From assembly GCA_013115135.1 (NCBI GenBank), contig JABANP010000306.1, positions 1 to 61,594 of the forward strand: a DNA stretch of 61,594 nt, in the 5' to 3' direction. Position numbers and translations under genes: made by a program. The first letter of the stretch is position 1. Every line of letters starts with the position of its first letter. This document shows, in pieces, positions 1-11,515 of this stretch. The stretch is from Perkinsus olseni (lineage: Eukaryota > Perkinsozoa > Perkinsida > Perkinsidae). The notes below the pieces were generated by a model that was not told the DNA's origin, searched no databases, and saw nothing but the letters and a program-made list of their open reading frames with translations.

Positions 1-50
1 AAACACGTTGACAACAAAATTGGTACTTTTGTCAGTAATATTGATACTAA
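1..50 (+). repeat. Left terminal inverted repeat of the 26.7 kb element
   Basis: From base 2 the sequence AACACGTTGACAACAAAATT and the next base match the reverse complement of 26,712-26,732 without mismatch. Similarity continues with few mismatches through an AATATTGRTACT block near base 45. The repeat contains, on the minus strand, the motif CTGACAAAAGTACC, which also occurs in the internal inverted repeats at 8.9-9.0 kb and 16.0-16.1 kb. Confidence 0.7.
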
Positions 51-239
51 GATCTGTCTTGACCAAGACATAATTTACTAACTTATTCCCGAGAGGATGT
101 GCTGCAGAACTTGCTACACAATGTGTAATACACATTCATGTAGAACTATTCGACACTCGCCATTGCAGTTGGGATAGCACTGCTAGTACCAGTCTGCTAC
201 CATGGTCGGTGGGAGTATGCTTGAGGGCTTGGCTCGCCT

Positions 240-301
240 AGGCCCTTAAGGGCCTCAGAGATAAACCAATGCGAGTACCGTGCTCGGCGAGCACTGCTCG
301 C
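240..301. repeat. Subterminal palindrome and hairpin
   Basis: AGGCCCTTAAGGGCCT at 240-255 is a perfect 16-bp palindrome. GCGAGCA-C-TGCTCGC at 287-301 is a perfect 7-bp stem with a one-base loop. Compact hairpins near element ends are common in DNA transposons. A comparable hairpin sits inside the right end at 26,608-26,626. Confidence 0.6.
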
Positions 302-476
302 GGGAAATGCGAGTTCACGGAGTCCTCGCCCGCTCGGTCGTGGGCACACGGAGGATTATTTACTCAGAGAAAGCGCTGCTACAGCCCGTAATACTGCGAA
401 GCTTCCAGTGAAAGCCGAAACCTTCCGGGAGAGACTACTCGCTGACGATTCAAGGTCAAACGTTAGCCTGCACAAA

Positions 477-516
477 TCTGCCCCGCCTACGAGGAGCATG
501 CTCAAAAAGCAGAAGG
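477..516 (+). pseudogene. Fragment similar to an exon end of gene A
   Basis: These 40 bases match 18,005-18,044 inside gene A with few changes, and both encode SAPPT-x-x-MLKKQK in the same sense. The gene A copy ends at a splice donor (GTAAG), whereas here the frame reads on past the same point. Sequence immediately after the gene A donor (18,050-18,080) is an inverted copy of the same segment, so this may be a small mobile hairpin rather than a gene relic. Confidence 0.4.
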
Positions 517-1077
517 AAAGTGCCACTGCAGACCTACACCGTTTTTACCGACTCGTTTTTACAGGTCGATTTTTCAATTGTCCACATTTCGAAAGACCTC
601 CCGAAATGTAGACAATCCAAAATCGCAAGTGGGGCTCCCAAGGATCGATGCGTAGTTACCACGTACTCACTGTGCGTAATTACTAAAGGCTTTAGTTATC
701 ACAGAAGTCCGCTTCGACCATGTCATGAGCATAAACGCCAGCCTGGTTGCCTACCACGGCTCACTTGGTAGGTACTGTCAGATCGTTGTGCAACGGCGAT
801 GCCGTTACGGCATCGTGACATGAGTCGCTTCGATACTTGCTCCGGGTGTCAGTCACTATCAGTCACTCATTGTGAGGGACGCAGAGAACATCGCGCGGCA
901 GTTTGCGATTTTCCATAGTAAAGCCTGTGACTGCTGTTCGCGATCAACTTCGACCTAAGCCACGCTGTTGTGGTTGCGGTCAATAGATATTCGATATGAA
1001 CGGCTCCACGAGCGCTGACTGTAGCGGAGGACGCGCTCCGTACGAGATCACAGCTTAACGTAGTTCTAAAAAACTAA

Positions 1078-1110
1078 CATCGAAAGTACATCGAAAGTAC
1101 ATCGAAAGTG
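1078..1110 (+). repeat. 11-bp tandem repeat, three copies
   Basis: The unit ACATCGAAAGT occurs three times in direct tandem without mismatch. No gene covers it. Confidence 0.85.
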
Positions 1111-2283
1111 AAAATATAACAACTTTCCACATTGTGTGGGCTCGGGAACTGATGCGATCATTACAACTTGTAATTTTCGAGCACATCATATTATTGTCAT
1201 CATTCACTCGATGGATACTGTCTAGTGCCGGCCTGGGTTAAAAATGGTGTAACGGCGGAATGCATTCGGCTAAACGCGAGGAGTTCTCGGTACACCCCCT
1301 GCACCCACATGCGCCATGAGTGTTGTAGGCTTACCGATTCTGGTGAGACTGTGTTACATTGTGTGTGATCATACGCAGGTTTCCAGAGATTCCTCTATGG
1401 GTTCTGGTGATATCAGTCAATTGTACGGTTCACTTGCGTCAGCTAACTGTCGCAACAAGAAATGAATACTGAGACGATAAAGTGATATTGAGTAATATTT
1501 TTCTCTTAATCGGTGTAACAATTTGGAGTGTCCGCCCTCACTACTGTGGCACAAGGCCATAGTAACGAGAGCGCCCACAACGACTGCCTTAAAAAACCTG
1601 AAATCGGCTCACTAATCAAGAAGGGAAGCTGATTCAGTCGACTGAGTACTGGCCGGGCACTCCTGGCGCCAATGATTTCTTGTGAGTTCATCCTACGCGC
1701 ATCGTATCGCCTACGATTCCGCGGGAGAATCGCTCAAGTGACGAGGTCGTCCAAGGACAACGGGTTCCACTGTCCTCGTTCGGAGAGCTCCAATCTCTAT
1801 ACAATTGAGTAAGTTGGCTAAAGATCGTAACCAACTAGAGTGCTTCGGGCTTCTGTGGGTGCTGCCCCGAGCTGCGCCCAGTTACCAATTCAGGGGCACA
1901 TGTCACTGGCATCATCCGCCACTGCCCTCCTATTCCCAGTGGATTTTTCAGAGCGAGTTCGCGGATAGAAACCTACGGAAGTGACCAACAGATTTGATCA
2001 AAGAAAAAGGCAAGACGGTGTACGCTATAAAAGAACATATAGCTGCGAAGATTTCCACCTAAAGCGTCCAGCAACATTTTGCATGCGATCTATCAAGAGC
2101 GAAATACTCGGAAAGTATCCCGATCAGTACATCATAAAGTACCAAGCGCAGTAGATGCCGGGGGACTGCGATAGGTCTCCCTCTCCGTCGAATATCTCTA
2201 TATGTGCATAAAGTCATCAAGTGTGCCATCGACGTTACGCGACCAGTCTAGTGCGTGCGCTTGATATCAATCCTCATTGAATG

Positions 2284-2339
2284 AGGAGGTTAGATTAACT
2301 CAGGAGTATGAAGGAGATTAGATTAACACAGGATTATGA
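2284..2339 (+). repeat. Doubled 27-bp unit
   Basis: Two adjacent copies of GGAGRTTAGATTAACWCAGG plus a short tail ending in TATGA follow each other directly. It is a simple tandem duplication with no visible function. Confidence 0.7.
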
Positions 2340-3067
2340 TCTATGAGGACGTCTCGCTACTCCAGTGATAGGTTGAAAAACCGCGATTAGGTACACTCAG
2401 TTCATACTACGATCCGGAGAAAGGACGCTGTGCTGCGACTTCTGCGTACCTTCCGAAGGGATTTGGCCATCGCGTGACTAGAACTGAACTCAAGGCGATT
2501 TTGATTAAAAAAGTGCTTTAAGTAGGTCCCGAAATGTGGCCCACAATAACTCAGGCTCGTGTGGATGTCGAAGATGAGCGTGTCAGATGCATCAGGGAAA
2601 CAAACACACACATACAAAGCCGAGAACGAGCATACATCGACCAGCAACAAAGTGCCTTATCAGGGTCCCACTGCGAATCAGCGCACTGAATGAGATTTTT
2701 AGTATTCGGATATTAAAAACTCTATGATTGGATCTATACGCCTTGAGCAAGACAGCATACTGAACCTTCTGCATAGTGCCCGCTCCTTACGTACAGAGTG
2801 TACTACTCATGCCTTTCACCTCGTAGTCACTCATTAATTCTTTTAGGGGTTTCCGCAACGGACCAAGATCAAATACGGATCCCCAACAACATATGACGAT
2901 TAAAATCCGACGCTTGTGAAAAAAGTTATTAGCAAAAGTTGGACTCGAAAAAAAACGTTCCATCGGCTCGGCCTATTCAGATACCGTTCCATGAATTAAC
3001 AAAGGCTCATCATCCTACATGACCAGCAGAGAGGCGACAAGCGTGAGGTTCAATGATTTGAGACATC

Positions 3068-6000
3068 CTACTCAGTTCCTGAAGAGTCCTCCGCCGCGTC
3101 TGAGCTCACTGACGACTCCGACCCAATTGAGCTAGATGAGAACCTAGGCTGACCGATTCGCCGGGCGTTGATGAGCTTGTACTGGTTACGCCCCTCACCT
3201 CTCCTCCTCAGACTGTTCTGACTCCTCATATTCATCCGAAGCTGAGTCCGCATGTACCTCCTCTTCAACTACAGTTGCCTTTTTGTCGCGGCGCTGAAAG
3301 CAAAAAACTGCCCTCCTCATTGGTACGGATAGCTGGTCCCTACCTCTGCTTTCTTCTCATATCCGAGGAGACCTGTTCTTTCCCTCTGCTCAAGGCCGAT
3401 ATCCGGAGCTGCAGACGTGGAAAGGCGCCGGCGCTTTGTATCCGACATCTGAGCCAGCGACCCCCTTCTACGCTTCGGGTCGTCAGTCCCGTCACGGGAA
3501 GGTGCCGCAGGTTCCACTTTAGCAGCAACGGCTTTCTTCTTTATCACCTAAGCCTCAGAGTGCATGGTACTGCGTCCCAGTCTCGTGCAGTCTCGAATAC
3601 TCACCTTCGTGGCGCCCTTGACTGCTTCCTTAGGCGCGGAAAGAGATTTGGTAGCCTGTTTTTTGCTGGACACGACTATATCTTTCACAGGTTCCATCGT
3701 CGTCACCTCTGTGCCTCTCACTGGTGTTAGTGGACGAGCAGAACCCGAGGACTTCCTGCGCGCAAATGATTTACCACCTTTCACGCAGGTCGACGCCTTC
3801 GCCACCGGGAGATTCTCCAGAAGTCGACGATCCTGGCTCTCAGCCGAGTCGCTGGATTCAACCTCCTGTACGATACCCGATTTGCTAGCACCGCCCCTGC
3901 GGCGTTTGATGCCCCTCTTTTGTTTATCATCCGGACGAATCGTGCCAGTCGGAGAATCGACTGCCTCTTCAGAGCCTGATATCTGGACCCCACGGCATAT
4001 CCAAAGGGGATCATCTTTGAACAACTTAGCATTCGCCAGCACACGGAACATGTTAGTTCTACCGCAATCCACTTCGAGACGGACAGGGCAGTCGTGGAAG
4101 CTCTTCACTCCGCTGAGACTACCTCTCATAACCGAGAATTCATCACTCGTCTTGAATAGATGGAATCCAAGGAAGTCGTCAGTATTTCCAGCGATATAAA
4201 GTTGCCCACACTCCACAAGAGGCCGCGTCCCGCCCAGAGGGACTTCTTTGTCATCCAACTCGTCAGAAGAGCTCTTTGATGACCTCGGAGACAGCGCATT
4301 CGGCGGAGAGTCATAGGACTTGAATGGCATGAGGAACTTGGCCTGTATGATTTGCCAGCTTCGGGGAGGAAAGTCATCACGAAGTTCACCACACGACAAC
4401 CGCGCACGCGGTTGAGCTTTCTTCTTCTGGAACTGATGATGTTTCGAAGGCTTGAGGAAATCTTCGGTAGTTGTACCACACCTTGCCGCGATAAGTTCGG
4501 TGATGCTGAAGCCCCGGCAGGAACAGTGGGTGGTCGTACCGTCAAACCTGAAGCACAGAGGAGAACGGGTACGTGGGTCTGCACAGGGCTTTCTAATGAC
4601 GAATATGAGGCCGGACCAATTAGCCGCATACCACTGAGACAGTCAGAAATTATACCTGAAGAGCTCCTCGTCTTTTTCGAAAGTCCGCGTTGTATGAAGC
4701 CATGATTCGCCTCCCCTGGTATAACAACTGATGTTCATCTTGAAGGTCCGAAGAGTCTCGTCGAATAGAGAATCGTCTGCCTCTAAAGATCTCAACCGGT
4801 CGTTGACCTGGCAAGGAAACCGTTACCACTGGTTCTGTTGCCCACCCTCGAGACTTACAATTTCCAAGGGATGCTCTCTCCATTTAGAGAAAGTCACATC
4901 GACGACATGATGCAGTGGAACCTGAGCCGTCAGTGACGGCCCGTCACAACTGGCCAGTGTTTTCAGTGATAACTTTCCAGGGACTCAGAGAGCGCAAAGG
5001 GTAGGAAGCTTACCACCGTATCCCTTATATTAAGCTCCTTCTTTTCAAACTCTAACTCCTCTTCACGAGTCATTGTTCTGTCCTCCACGAGTTGCACCAC
5101 CTGCCTCACTGCCCCCAACACGAACGACACAGGCTCATTGACTTGTCGGTGTGGTAGAGGATTGCAAGGTTTGAAGGCCCTGTCGCGAATACCTGCAAAA
5201 AAGCGATTGCCTAACGGTAAGAAACACGTCCCGAACTCTACGAATAATTCCATCATTCTCCGATAATTCTAACGTTTATAACGATCGCCTATAACGATCG
5301 GTTTGGCCTAGCCAATTTGGTTATGATGTGGAATCACCTTCCTTTAGACCGTCGATTATTTTATTTTCCAGCTTCGAATAGTCCTCCAATCTGCTCAATC
5401 TCATCGGGAGTATAGCAGTAGCTCCAATCGAGCCCACTGCGGCCAATACGGAGTTGCAGTTATTCTCTGAAGACGATATGAAAATCCAAGCAATGACCAG
5501 CTTGAGCCATTTACCTCCGCTCGATAAGATAACGATTTTCCCACCCGCACGGAGTCCCACAGTCTCGAAGATCTCCTTCAACGTCCCCAAGCTCAAGTCT
5601 GAGGACTTAGCAGACAAGGGGCTGTCCTTCTTGGCAGAGAGCATAAGAAGCCTCATGTGCTCCTTCTGGAAGTACTTCTGCTTGATACGCTTCCTCAAGG
5701 GAGTTCCTAGTGTGTAGGTGCTGCAGGCGCGGCCAGTGCTAGCCCTCTTCCCATTCCTCTGGATCGCATACACATATTCTTGTACCAAGGGCGGAGCCAA
5801 CTGACGCCTCGATCTCGAGGCTGTCTGGGAGTTCTTCAGGGAGTTCTTCAAGTCTTTTGGGCTCCTCTTCATCTTATACTTCTTCAGGCGCTTGTTCAAC
5901 TCTGCCTCGTACTGCTTCTGCAGATGGAGCTCTATCGGCTGGCCGATGTACCAGTATGGTTTAGCTCTCTGCGAACCCTTCGATACCTCGCCGACACCAG

Positions 6001-8774
6001 TAGTTGGGATACTTGTCTCTGCTTGGCGATCTAGCGATACCTCTGCGCCCTTGTCCTCGTTACTTGCAAGTGCCCCAACCGACTGCCCTGCAGCGCTCGC
6101 ATTAGCTGAGCTTGGGGAAGGCGAGCATGTCCCTACAGTCTCGTGGTCCGTGTCATCGAAGTCGTCCTCAGGGATAATCGGCAATTCACACTCCTTGATA
6201 GTACGGAGTCCGAAGGCACCCTTGAGCTGAACAGCGGTACAGAGGCCAGTTTCCGCGGTGGGATAACGCAGGAGAATTACCGTCTTCTGTGGGCCGCCCA
6301 GAGGGCATTGTTCAAGTAGCTCTTTCGTAAAGTGCTCGATCATGTCGGATTGAGCACGGCCCTTCGTAGGAATGCTGCATGCTGCGAAGTCTGAGCCATT
6401 TCCATAGCCGTCGTCCACCGCGTCGATGTAAATGACGTCTGGCGCCCGACCTTGAAGCAGAACCCTCAACATACTAATCGCACCGTAGGGCCACCCTCCA
6501 GCGATGGCAGAACCGATAGTGGACCCGGCCTTGGCCCTTGTTGAGAGGAGCCCTCCCCCTGCGCTGCACGGTATATCTGAGTGCGCGTCGGGCTTCGAGT
6601 AGTCCACCAGCTGAATCCTTTGTTCAACTACGAGTTTCGCAGCCTCCAAGAGATCCTTCTCGATTTGCTCCTTATAGGAAGCGCACTTCGCCTGGCCATC
6701 AGACAGAGCCTTGCTTGCAGACGCAATGGCCTGGTCGAGGATGACTTTGAACTGGCTTTCCATGTCTTTCATGTGCTTCAACTTCATCTCCCGGAGTTCT
6801 TCTTCGGCTTCTCGCTGCTTCTTCTCCAGGTCCGCGAGGATAGACATGTTTTGCCTCTCACGCGCGGCTTCTTCTTGCAAGCGCAGCTTTTCCCTTAGAC
6901 GAGCCTCCTCGTCTTTGAGTACTTGAACAGAGCGCATGGCGTCCTTGCAAGGCGAAATGACTTCAGCTGGATTCAGCCCGGCAAATTTCGGGTCGTTGCA
7001 GGCCTGACATGCACCGGCTTCGTAGAACGTCGGAGAGTACCATGATAGGACAACCTGTACAGCATAGTGACGATCTAAATACTTTCGATACAGTTCATCC
7101 TTGTCCTGGGCCCTAAGGTCGGCGACACTCACGTGAAAGGCCGGCTGAGCTTTGAAGATATACCATATAACGGTAGCCAGCTTCATCTGGAGTACTTCGA
7201 ATCGGTGGAGATTTAGAGATGTCTGAGTCGCTCTAGAATTTTCAAAGCGAGCTATAGCTGAGGCTGTGATGCTTAGCAAGTGTCGGCGAAGCTTCTCCGA
7301 GTCGAAAGGGAGTCCATCATTGCCGAAGTCCCTTAAAAATGAACTACCACCGAGCATCTTGTGAACCTTCATACCTTCCTCGTTCCCAGGGGCGAAGAAG
7401 GAGTTCGAAAATACCACCATGTTCTTCTCCTTCGCGGTAAGAGTACTGCCACCGTATGTACCGTGGAGAGCACCGGCCAGTTATGTCGGAAGAGAGCGCC
7501 CAGCACCTCCCATGAGAAAGGAGTGGCAATGCGATTGGAGTTGGCCTCGAACTTTCTCACCGAAGCTTCCCAATTCGCGATGTCTTCGAGGACTTCTATA
7601 TCGACGAAGCTCTTGAGGGGATCGAGAAGGTACTTCAGAGTTTTGATGTTTGTGTTCTCAATTCCTCGATTGCCAACAAGAGCAGTGAAAGAATTAAGAA
7701 GTCCATCTGGCGTACGTTGCCCCTCAGGGAGTTTGTTGAATATAGTAACGAAGCCCATCAAAGTACAAGCAGGAGTCTTGGGGAGAACGTTCGTTTCTCT
7801 TATATTGGCCGCCATAGTCTCCATCTTCTTAATTATGTCAAAGGCATCCGACGACTGCAAGTCCTTCAGTAGACCAGGGGCTTCGAAACTCGCCGAGTTC
7901 CTTATCTCCGCAGGAAAGTTGTTGCGCAACAGCATTACCGCCTCGTCGATATCTTCCACTTCATCACGAGTCAGACCGTGAGTCGTTTCTCGTAGTTCGG
8001 CCCATCTTCGGAGCATCATACGAATCAGAGCGCATATATGGAGTCCGCCGTTGAGGTTCAACGGGAACTGGCCAGTGGAGTCCTTTGGGGCTTCGACCTT
8101 TACCGCAAGAAGCAGCCTATCGAAGTCCAAGTCCCATAGGCCACTACAACCGCCGGAGTAATTAAGTTTCAGAGCAGCGGCCCTGTTCAAGTAGGTACAC
8201 CCGGTATGGGATATCGTAGCGGTCCCGTCGATCAGTTGATCCATCTCTCCCACAACCCGCTCGCCATCACGAGCCTTAAGACAGTCCTCAACCGAGTCGA
8301 TTCGTGTCAACGTACTTGCTCGCTCGCTCCATTTAGACAGCCAGGCTCGTCTTCTACTCTCGTCGACCGAGAAGATGAATGTTGGCTGTTGTTCCTCCCC
8401 AATCTCATCAAGAGGCATCTCCCCACCAAAGACCAATGCCCTGCGGTTAGCAGCGTCAGACCCCTCCTCGTTAGATGAGATGACACTGCGAGCAACATCA
8501 ACCGCTTCGGCTGTATGGCTCGATTGTAGCAGTGATGAACTACTCGAAGACGCGGGTGCTTGGGTGCTCTCCTCCGCCGTATCCGGAACACCTGAAAGAT
8601 CAATTACATGCTGAGTGCGCACCGACCCCACGATGATGTGCGAACCAGCTCGGGGAAATCACCTTCTGTATCCTTGAAAAGTACTCGTGCCGGGAGAGGA
8701 GTGGCGCCGACTAACGTATCAACGCGAGAAGAGTTGGGGTCGTCTCCCGTATCGAAGATCTTGTTTGAATCCAT
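3068..8774 (-). CDS. Gene B: large multi-exon coiled-coil protein of the giant element
   Basis: I do not recognise this protein, which is probably about 1,600 aa. The ATG at 8,774 opens a short exon (8,774-8,663). A 71-nt intron restores frame into a long exon (8,591 to about 7,462), and a 32-38 nt intron near 7,430-7,461 would join it to the next (to 5,515). Further introns, each with GT-AG ends and matching phase, are 5,467-5,514, 5,193-5,337, 4,922-5,013, 4,808-4,858, 3,548-3,604, 3,294-3,343 and 3,144-3,198. The join near 4,700 is ambiguous (22 or 63 nt). The protein has a Ser-rich N-terminus, a coiled coil of about 100 residues rich in E/K/R (minus-strand sequence around 6,900-6,600), and a segment with DVIYIDAVDDGYGN. 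A later segment GGKIVILSSG...AAVGSIGA looks loosely like a methyltransferase glycine loop. The tail has KKK/KRRR clusters and a Ser/Glu-rich end, suggesting a nuclear protein. It is transcribed away from gene A. Confidence 0.6.
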
Positions 8775-8928
8775 AAGGAGACGCAGTGATTTACAATGGG
8801 AATTGGAAGTACTGACAAGAGCGTGAAAAACAGATTCGCATAGATTTTTTTAACAAAATTGGCGCTCCCGACACGTGCCTACGAACTCCGGTACCTACCC
8901 TCGCAACAAGTCAGTCGGACGGGAGAAA

Positions 8929-9037
8929 GGGGTACTCCGGCCCCTATGACAAAAGTGTCGGGGGGCGTCTTAGTGTGCCGGCAATTCTGTCAGATCATCC
9001 CATGAACTGACAAAAGTGCCGGCCTTTACTGCCCTCC
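8929..9037 (+). repeat. Left internal inverted repeat
   Basis: This stretch matches the reverse complement of 16,044-16,152 at roughly 85%. It holds three copies of a sub-motif near TGACAAAAGTGCCGGC in alternating orientation, at about 8,947, 8,978 and 9,007. The 5' end of gene B lies about 155 bp to the left. Confidence 0.8.
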
Positions 9038-9097
9038 GAGGTATGTCAAGGCGCGCGCCAGACTCTATAGTGGCTGTGTCACGCGCCACAAAATAAG

Positions 9098-9189
9098 TAA
9101 TCGATACACTCCGTGTGTCGAAGGAAAATCCACGGTAGTCCGCCGCAGGAGACAATCGTGTGTATGCGTGCGGGGCGGTGTACGTCACC
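9098..9189 (+). repeat. First half of a repeat that is intact at 15,751-15,911
   Basis: These 92 bases, starting at AGTAATCGATACACTCC, recur almost exactly at 15,753-15,845. The continuation of the intact copy is found only at 10,316, so this copy has been split by about 1.1 kb. Confidence 0.85.
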
Positions 9190-10315
9190 TAGCAACGCTC
9201 GCAGCTGAGCCGCTAGACGTGCAACGTACGATCAGGAGGTACTGAGATGTGATGGAGATCGTTTCAACCGACGCTACGCTCAGGCCATATACCGTGAGCA
9301 AACCACAGCATAATAGAACATGTTACTAGGTTCTGGATGTGAGAGATATATGGGAGGGAGGTCAGGCATAGGTAAAAGAACAGAGGGCGATGAACGCGCG
9401 ATGCAGATGCGAGAGGAGATGTGTGCGGCCCGGGCAGCTCTCCGATGGAGGACGCTGCCCGGGCCGCAATGTCGACATTGTGACTTCGTGGTTGAGCATT
9501 GTCGCCGGCTTGCAAGATTAAGGAAACTCAATCGCTAGGCTCCATTCGTACTGGCAAACATGGCATGTCCATCTTGCCGAGCAAACCGATAAGCGAAAAT
9601 ATGCGACAGAGTATCTTGTAACTCGACCAGCTGTTTGGCCCAAGTTCTCCTAATAATGGACGTTTCGTACTAATCGTACATGACATGAGTGATGCATAAG
9701 TTGGCAGTATGGTCCAATCAGAGCTGCACACAAGACCATTAATAGCGTCCCTGTCCCGAACCCGAATACCGAAGTCCAGCCCGGCTGCCATGGCGTGCGC
9801 TTTATTGTTTATGTTAGCGCGCGCCACCACATACGAATTTCGCAGGCAGAGGCTCATCCAACACGATTAAACCTCTCAGACTGTAGCATGTAGATCTCAT
9901 CGCTGTTGGGGATATTCGTGGCAATTTTTGTGCAAAATACGCCTCATTTGCAGCCTGCACGGCGTACAAACGGCAATTGTGAAACGTGCACCATTTTGGC
10001 AGCGGAGCGTAGTTCTGTCCCTTTTGTGCGCCACGTCACCAGAATTTTCCATGAGAAATGGTTGGTTGGTGGCGTGGATGTTTTCGTTTGACATGAGCCT
10101 TTACAGGATTACTCATATGCATGGTAGGAGTACTCGTGCAAAGTTTTAGAAAATTTCATAGGCTAATTTCGAAAATCGCTCCGATTTGATGCAGATGTAA
10201 TATGGTTGTTTCCGGTGGCAGAGACCACCCGCGCTCGCCCTAGGCCCTCGCGGGGCCCTTCCCGCTCGGGCTAACATTTGTGAGGTACCCCGCATGGAAC
10301 TCGCCCTCCGTTCAC
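9190..10315. mobile_element. Possible 1.1 kb insertion splitting a repeat
   Basis: The intact arrangement at 15,751-15,911 lacks this segment. Both junctions contain TCACC, compatible with a 5-bp target duplication. I see no terminal inverted repeats and no convincing gene in it. It includes a palindromic GC stretch near 9,427-9,471 (GGCCCGGGCAGC on one side, GCTGCCCGGGCC on the other). Confidence 0.45.
9432..9471. repeat. GC-rich inverted repeat
   Basis: CGGCCCGGGCAGCTCTCC near 9,427 faces GGACGCTGCCCGGGCCG near 9,455. This is a stable imperfect stem of about 15 bp with a short loop, lying inside the putative 1.1 kb insertion. Confidence 0.6.
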
Positions 10316-10382
10316 CGAGCCGTTCATCGTGAGAGGTCAGCGTCTGGCACGGTAGTGCCGGGTGTCCTGTCGATGTTTTTGA
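10316..10382 (+). repeat. Second half of the split repeat
   Basis: These 67 bases (starting GAGCCGTTCATCG) are identical or nearly so to 15,845-15,911, where they directly follow the sequence found at 9,098-9,189. Confidence 0.85.
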
Positions 10383-10480
10383 TCTACGTCGCTCCGGACA
10401 CGAGCTCGGTTTGCAGCTCCCGCCAGGTTGAGTTCACCTTGCTCCGCCGCCCTCTCCTCCTTGGGGCTCTCCCTCACCTG

Positions 10481-10665
10481 CCGTCTCTCACGGCTCTCGG
10501 GACTCTCACGCTCCCATTTGGCTCTCCCTCACCTGCCGTCTCTCACGGCTCTCGGGACTCTCACGCTCCCATGTGGTACACTCTGCCTCCCTCCTGGCGT
10601 GTTACCCCCCTCACCTGCAGTCTCTCACGACTCTCGGGACTCTCACGCTCCCCTTTGGCACACTC
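10481..10665 (+). repeat. CT-rich direct repeats, about three copies
   Basis: A unit containing CTCTCGGGACTCTCACGCTC recurs from about 10,481, 10,536 and 10,618, so spacing is 55 and then about 82 bp. The plus-strand open frames over it are artefacts of the repeat. Confidence 0.8.
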
Positions 10666-11205
10666 TGCCTCCCTCCTGCCGTGCTACCCGCCTCCCGCCA
10701 GTGGCTGAGCCACTGTGGCTCCCATGCACGCACCCGTGCAGCACTTTACCCCCGGGCTACCACTTGAATCAACACACAGGCGTTACGGAACTCTCCTTCT
10801 CTAGGCGTCACGGATGTACGACCGCCGGGGGACCCTCGGCGGGGGTACACACGCCACTCATTCCCAGTGTGTCTCCCCAGCTTTGCCTCTGGACGGCTTG
10901 TCCGCTGGGTTTGCTTCTGAGGCTACTAGGGAGACATGCATCGTGATGTGGTTCACGGCAACGTATTCCCACAACCGCCCGACTACGCCGTTCACGTCCG
11001 ACGAGGCGGCTGACTCCTTCTTCAACTGCCGAGTTGGTGTCGGACACTCTGTTGTCGGGTGCGCTGTAGACTTTCTGCGCCCTTTCTCGTAGAAAGGGCG
11101 TCCTAGACAGTTTCTACAACGCGCCGAGCTGGGCCTGCGACTCCCTTTGCGGCTGAGTCTCGCCTTGCTCCACTGCCCCCGTCACTTCTTGCGCCCTGCC
11201 CAGGG

Positions 11206-11515
11206 GTCGTGCCTTGCACACTTCCTCTCCCCCTCGTGCCTTGCCAGTGGTACGCTGTCACGCTCACGTGCCCCTCTGGCTCCCCTCGTTCTCGTGCGCG
11301 CTCCGTGCTCCTCTCCCCGGCGCGTGTCCCCTGGGCCAGGATCCCTGGCACCTCCGCCCGTACTCGAGGCTGGGACCGCGCCTTGCGCCTTGCCTAGGGG
11401 TCGTGCCTTGCGCACTACCCCGCTCCCTCGTGCTTTGCCAGTGGCCCGCTGTCACGTTCACGCGCCACTCTGACTTCTCTCCCCCTCGTGCACGATCCGT
11501 GCTCTCCTCCTCGCT
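11206..11515 (+). repeat. Two direct copies of a CT-rich segment of about 115 bp
   Basis: AGGGGTCGTGCCTTGC and the following 100 bp (including GCCAGTGG, CGCTGTCACG and GATCCGTGCTC-like blocks) occur from about 11,206 and again from about 11,397, a period near 192 bp. It continues the expanded CT-rich character of the nested block. Confidence 0.65.

Larger units (their letters stand above)
51..3067. other. Left subterminal region without a supported gene
   Basis: No open frame here has protein-like composition, splice signals or a recognisable motif. The stretch holds short palindromes (240-255, 287-301), a fragment resembling an exon of gene A (477-516), an 11-bp tandem triplet (1,078-1,110) and a doubled 27-bp unit (2,284-2,339). 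It lies between the left terminal repeat and the 3' end of gene B, and probably serves as the terminal region and 3' flank of the element. Confidence 0.5.
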
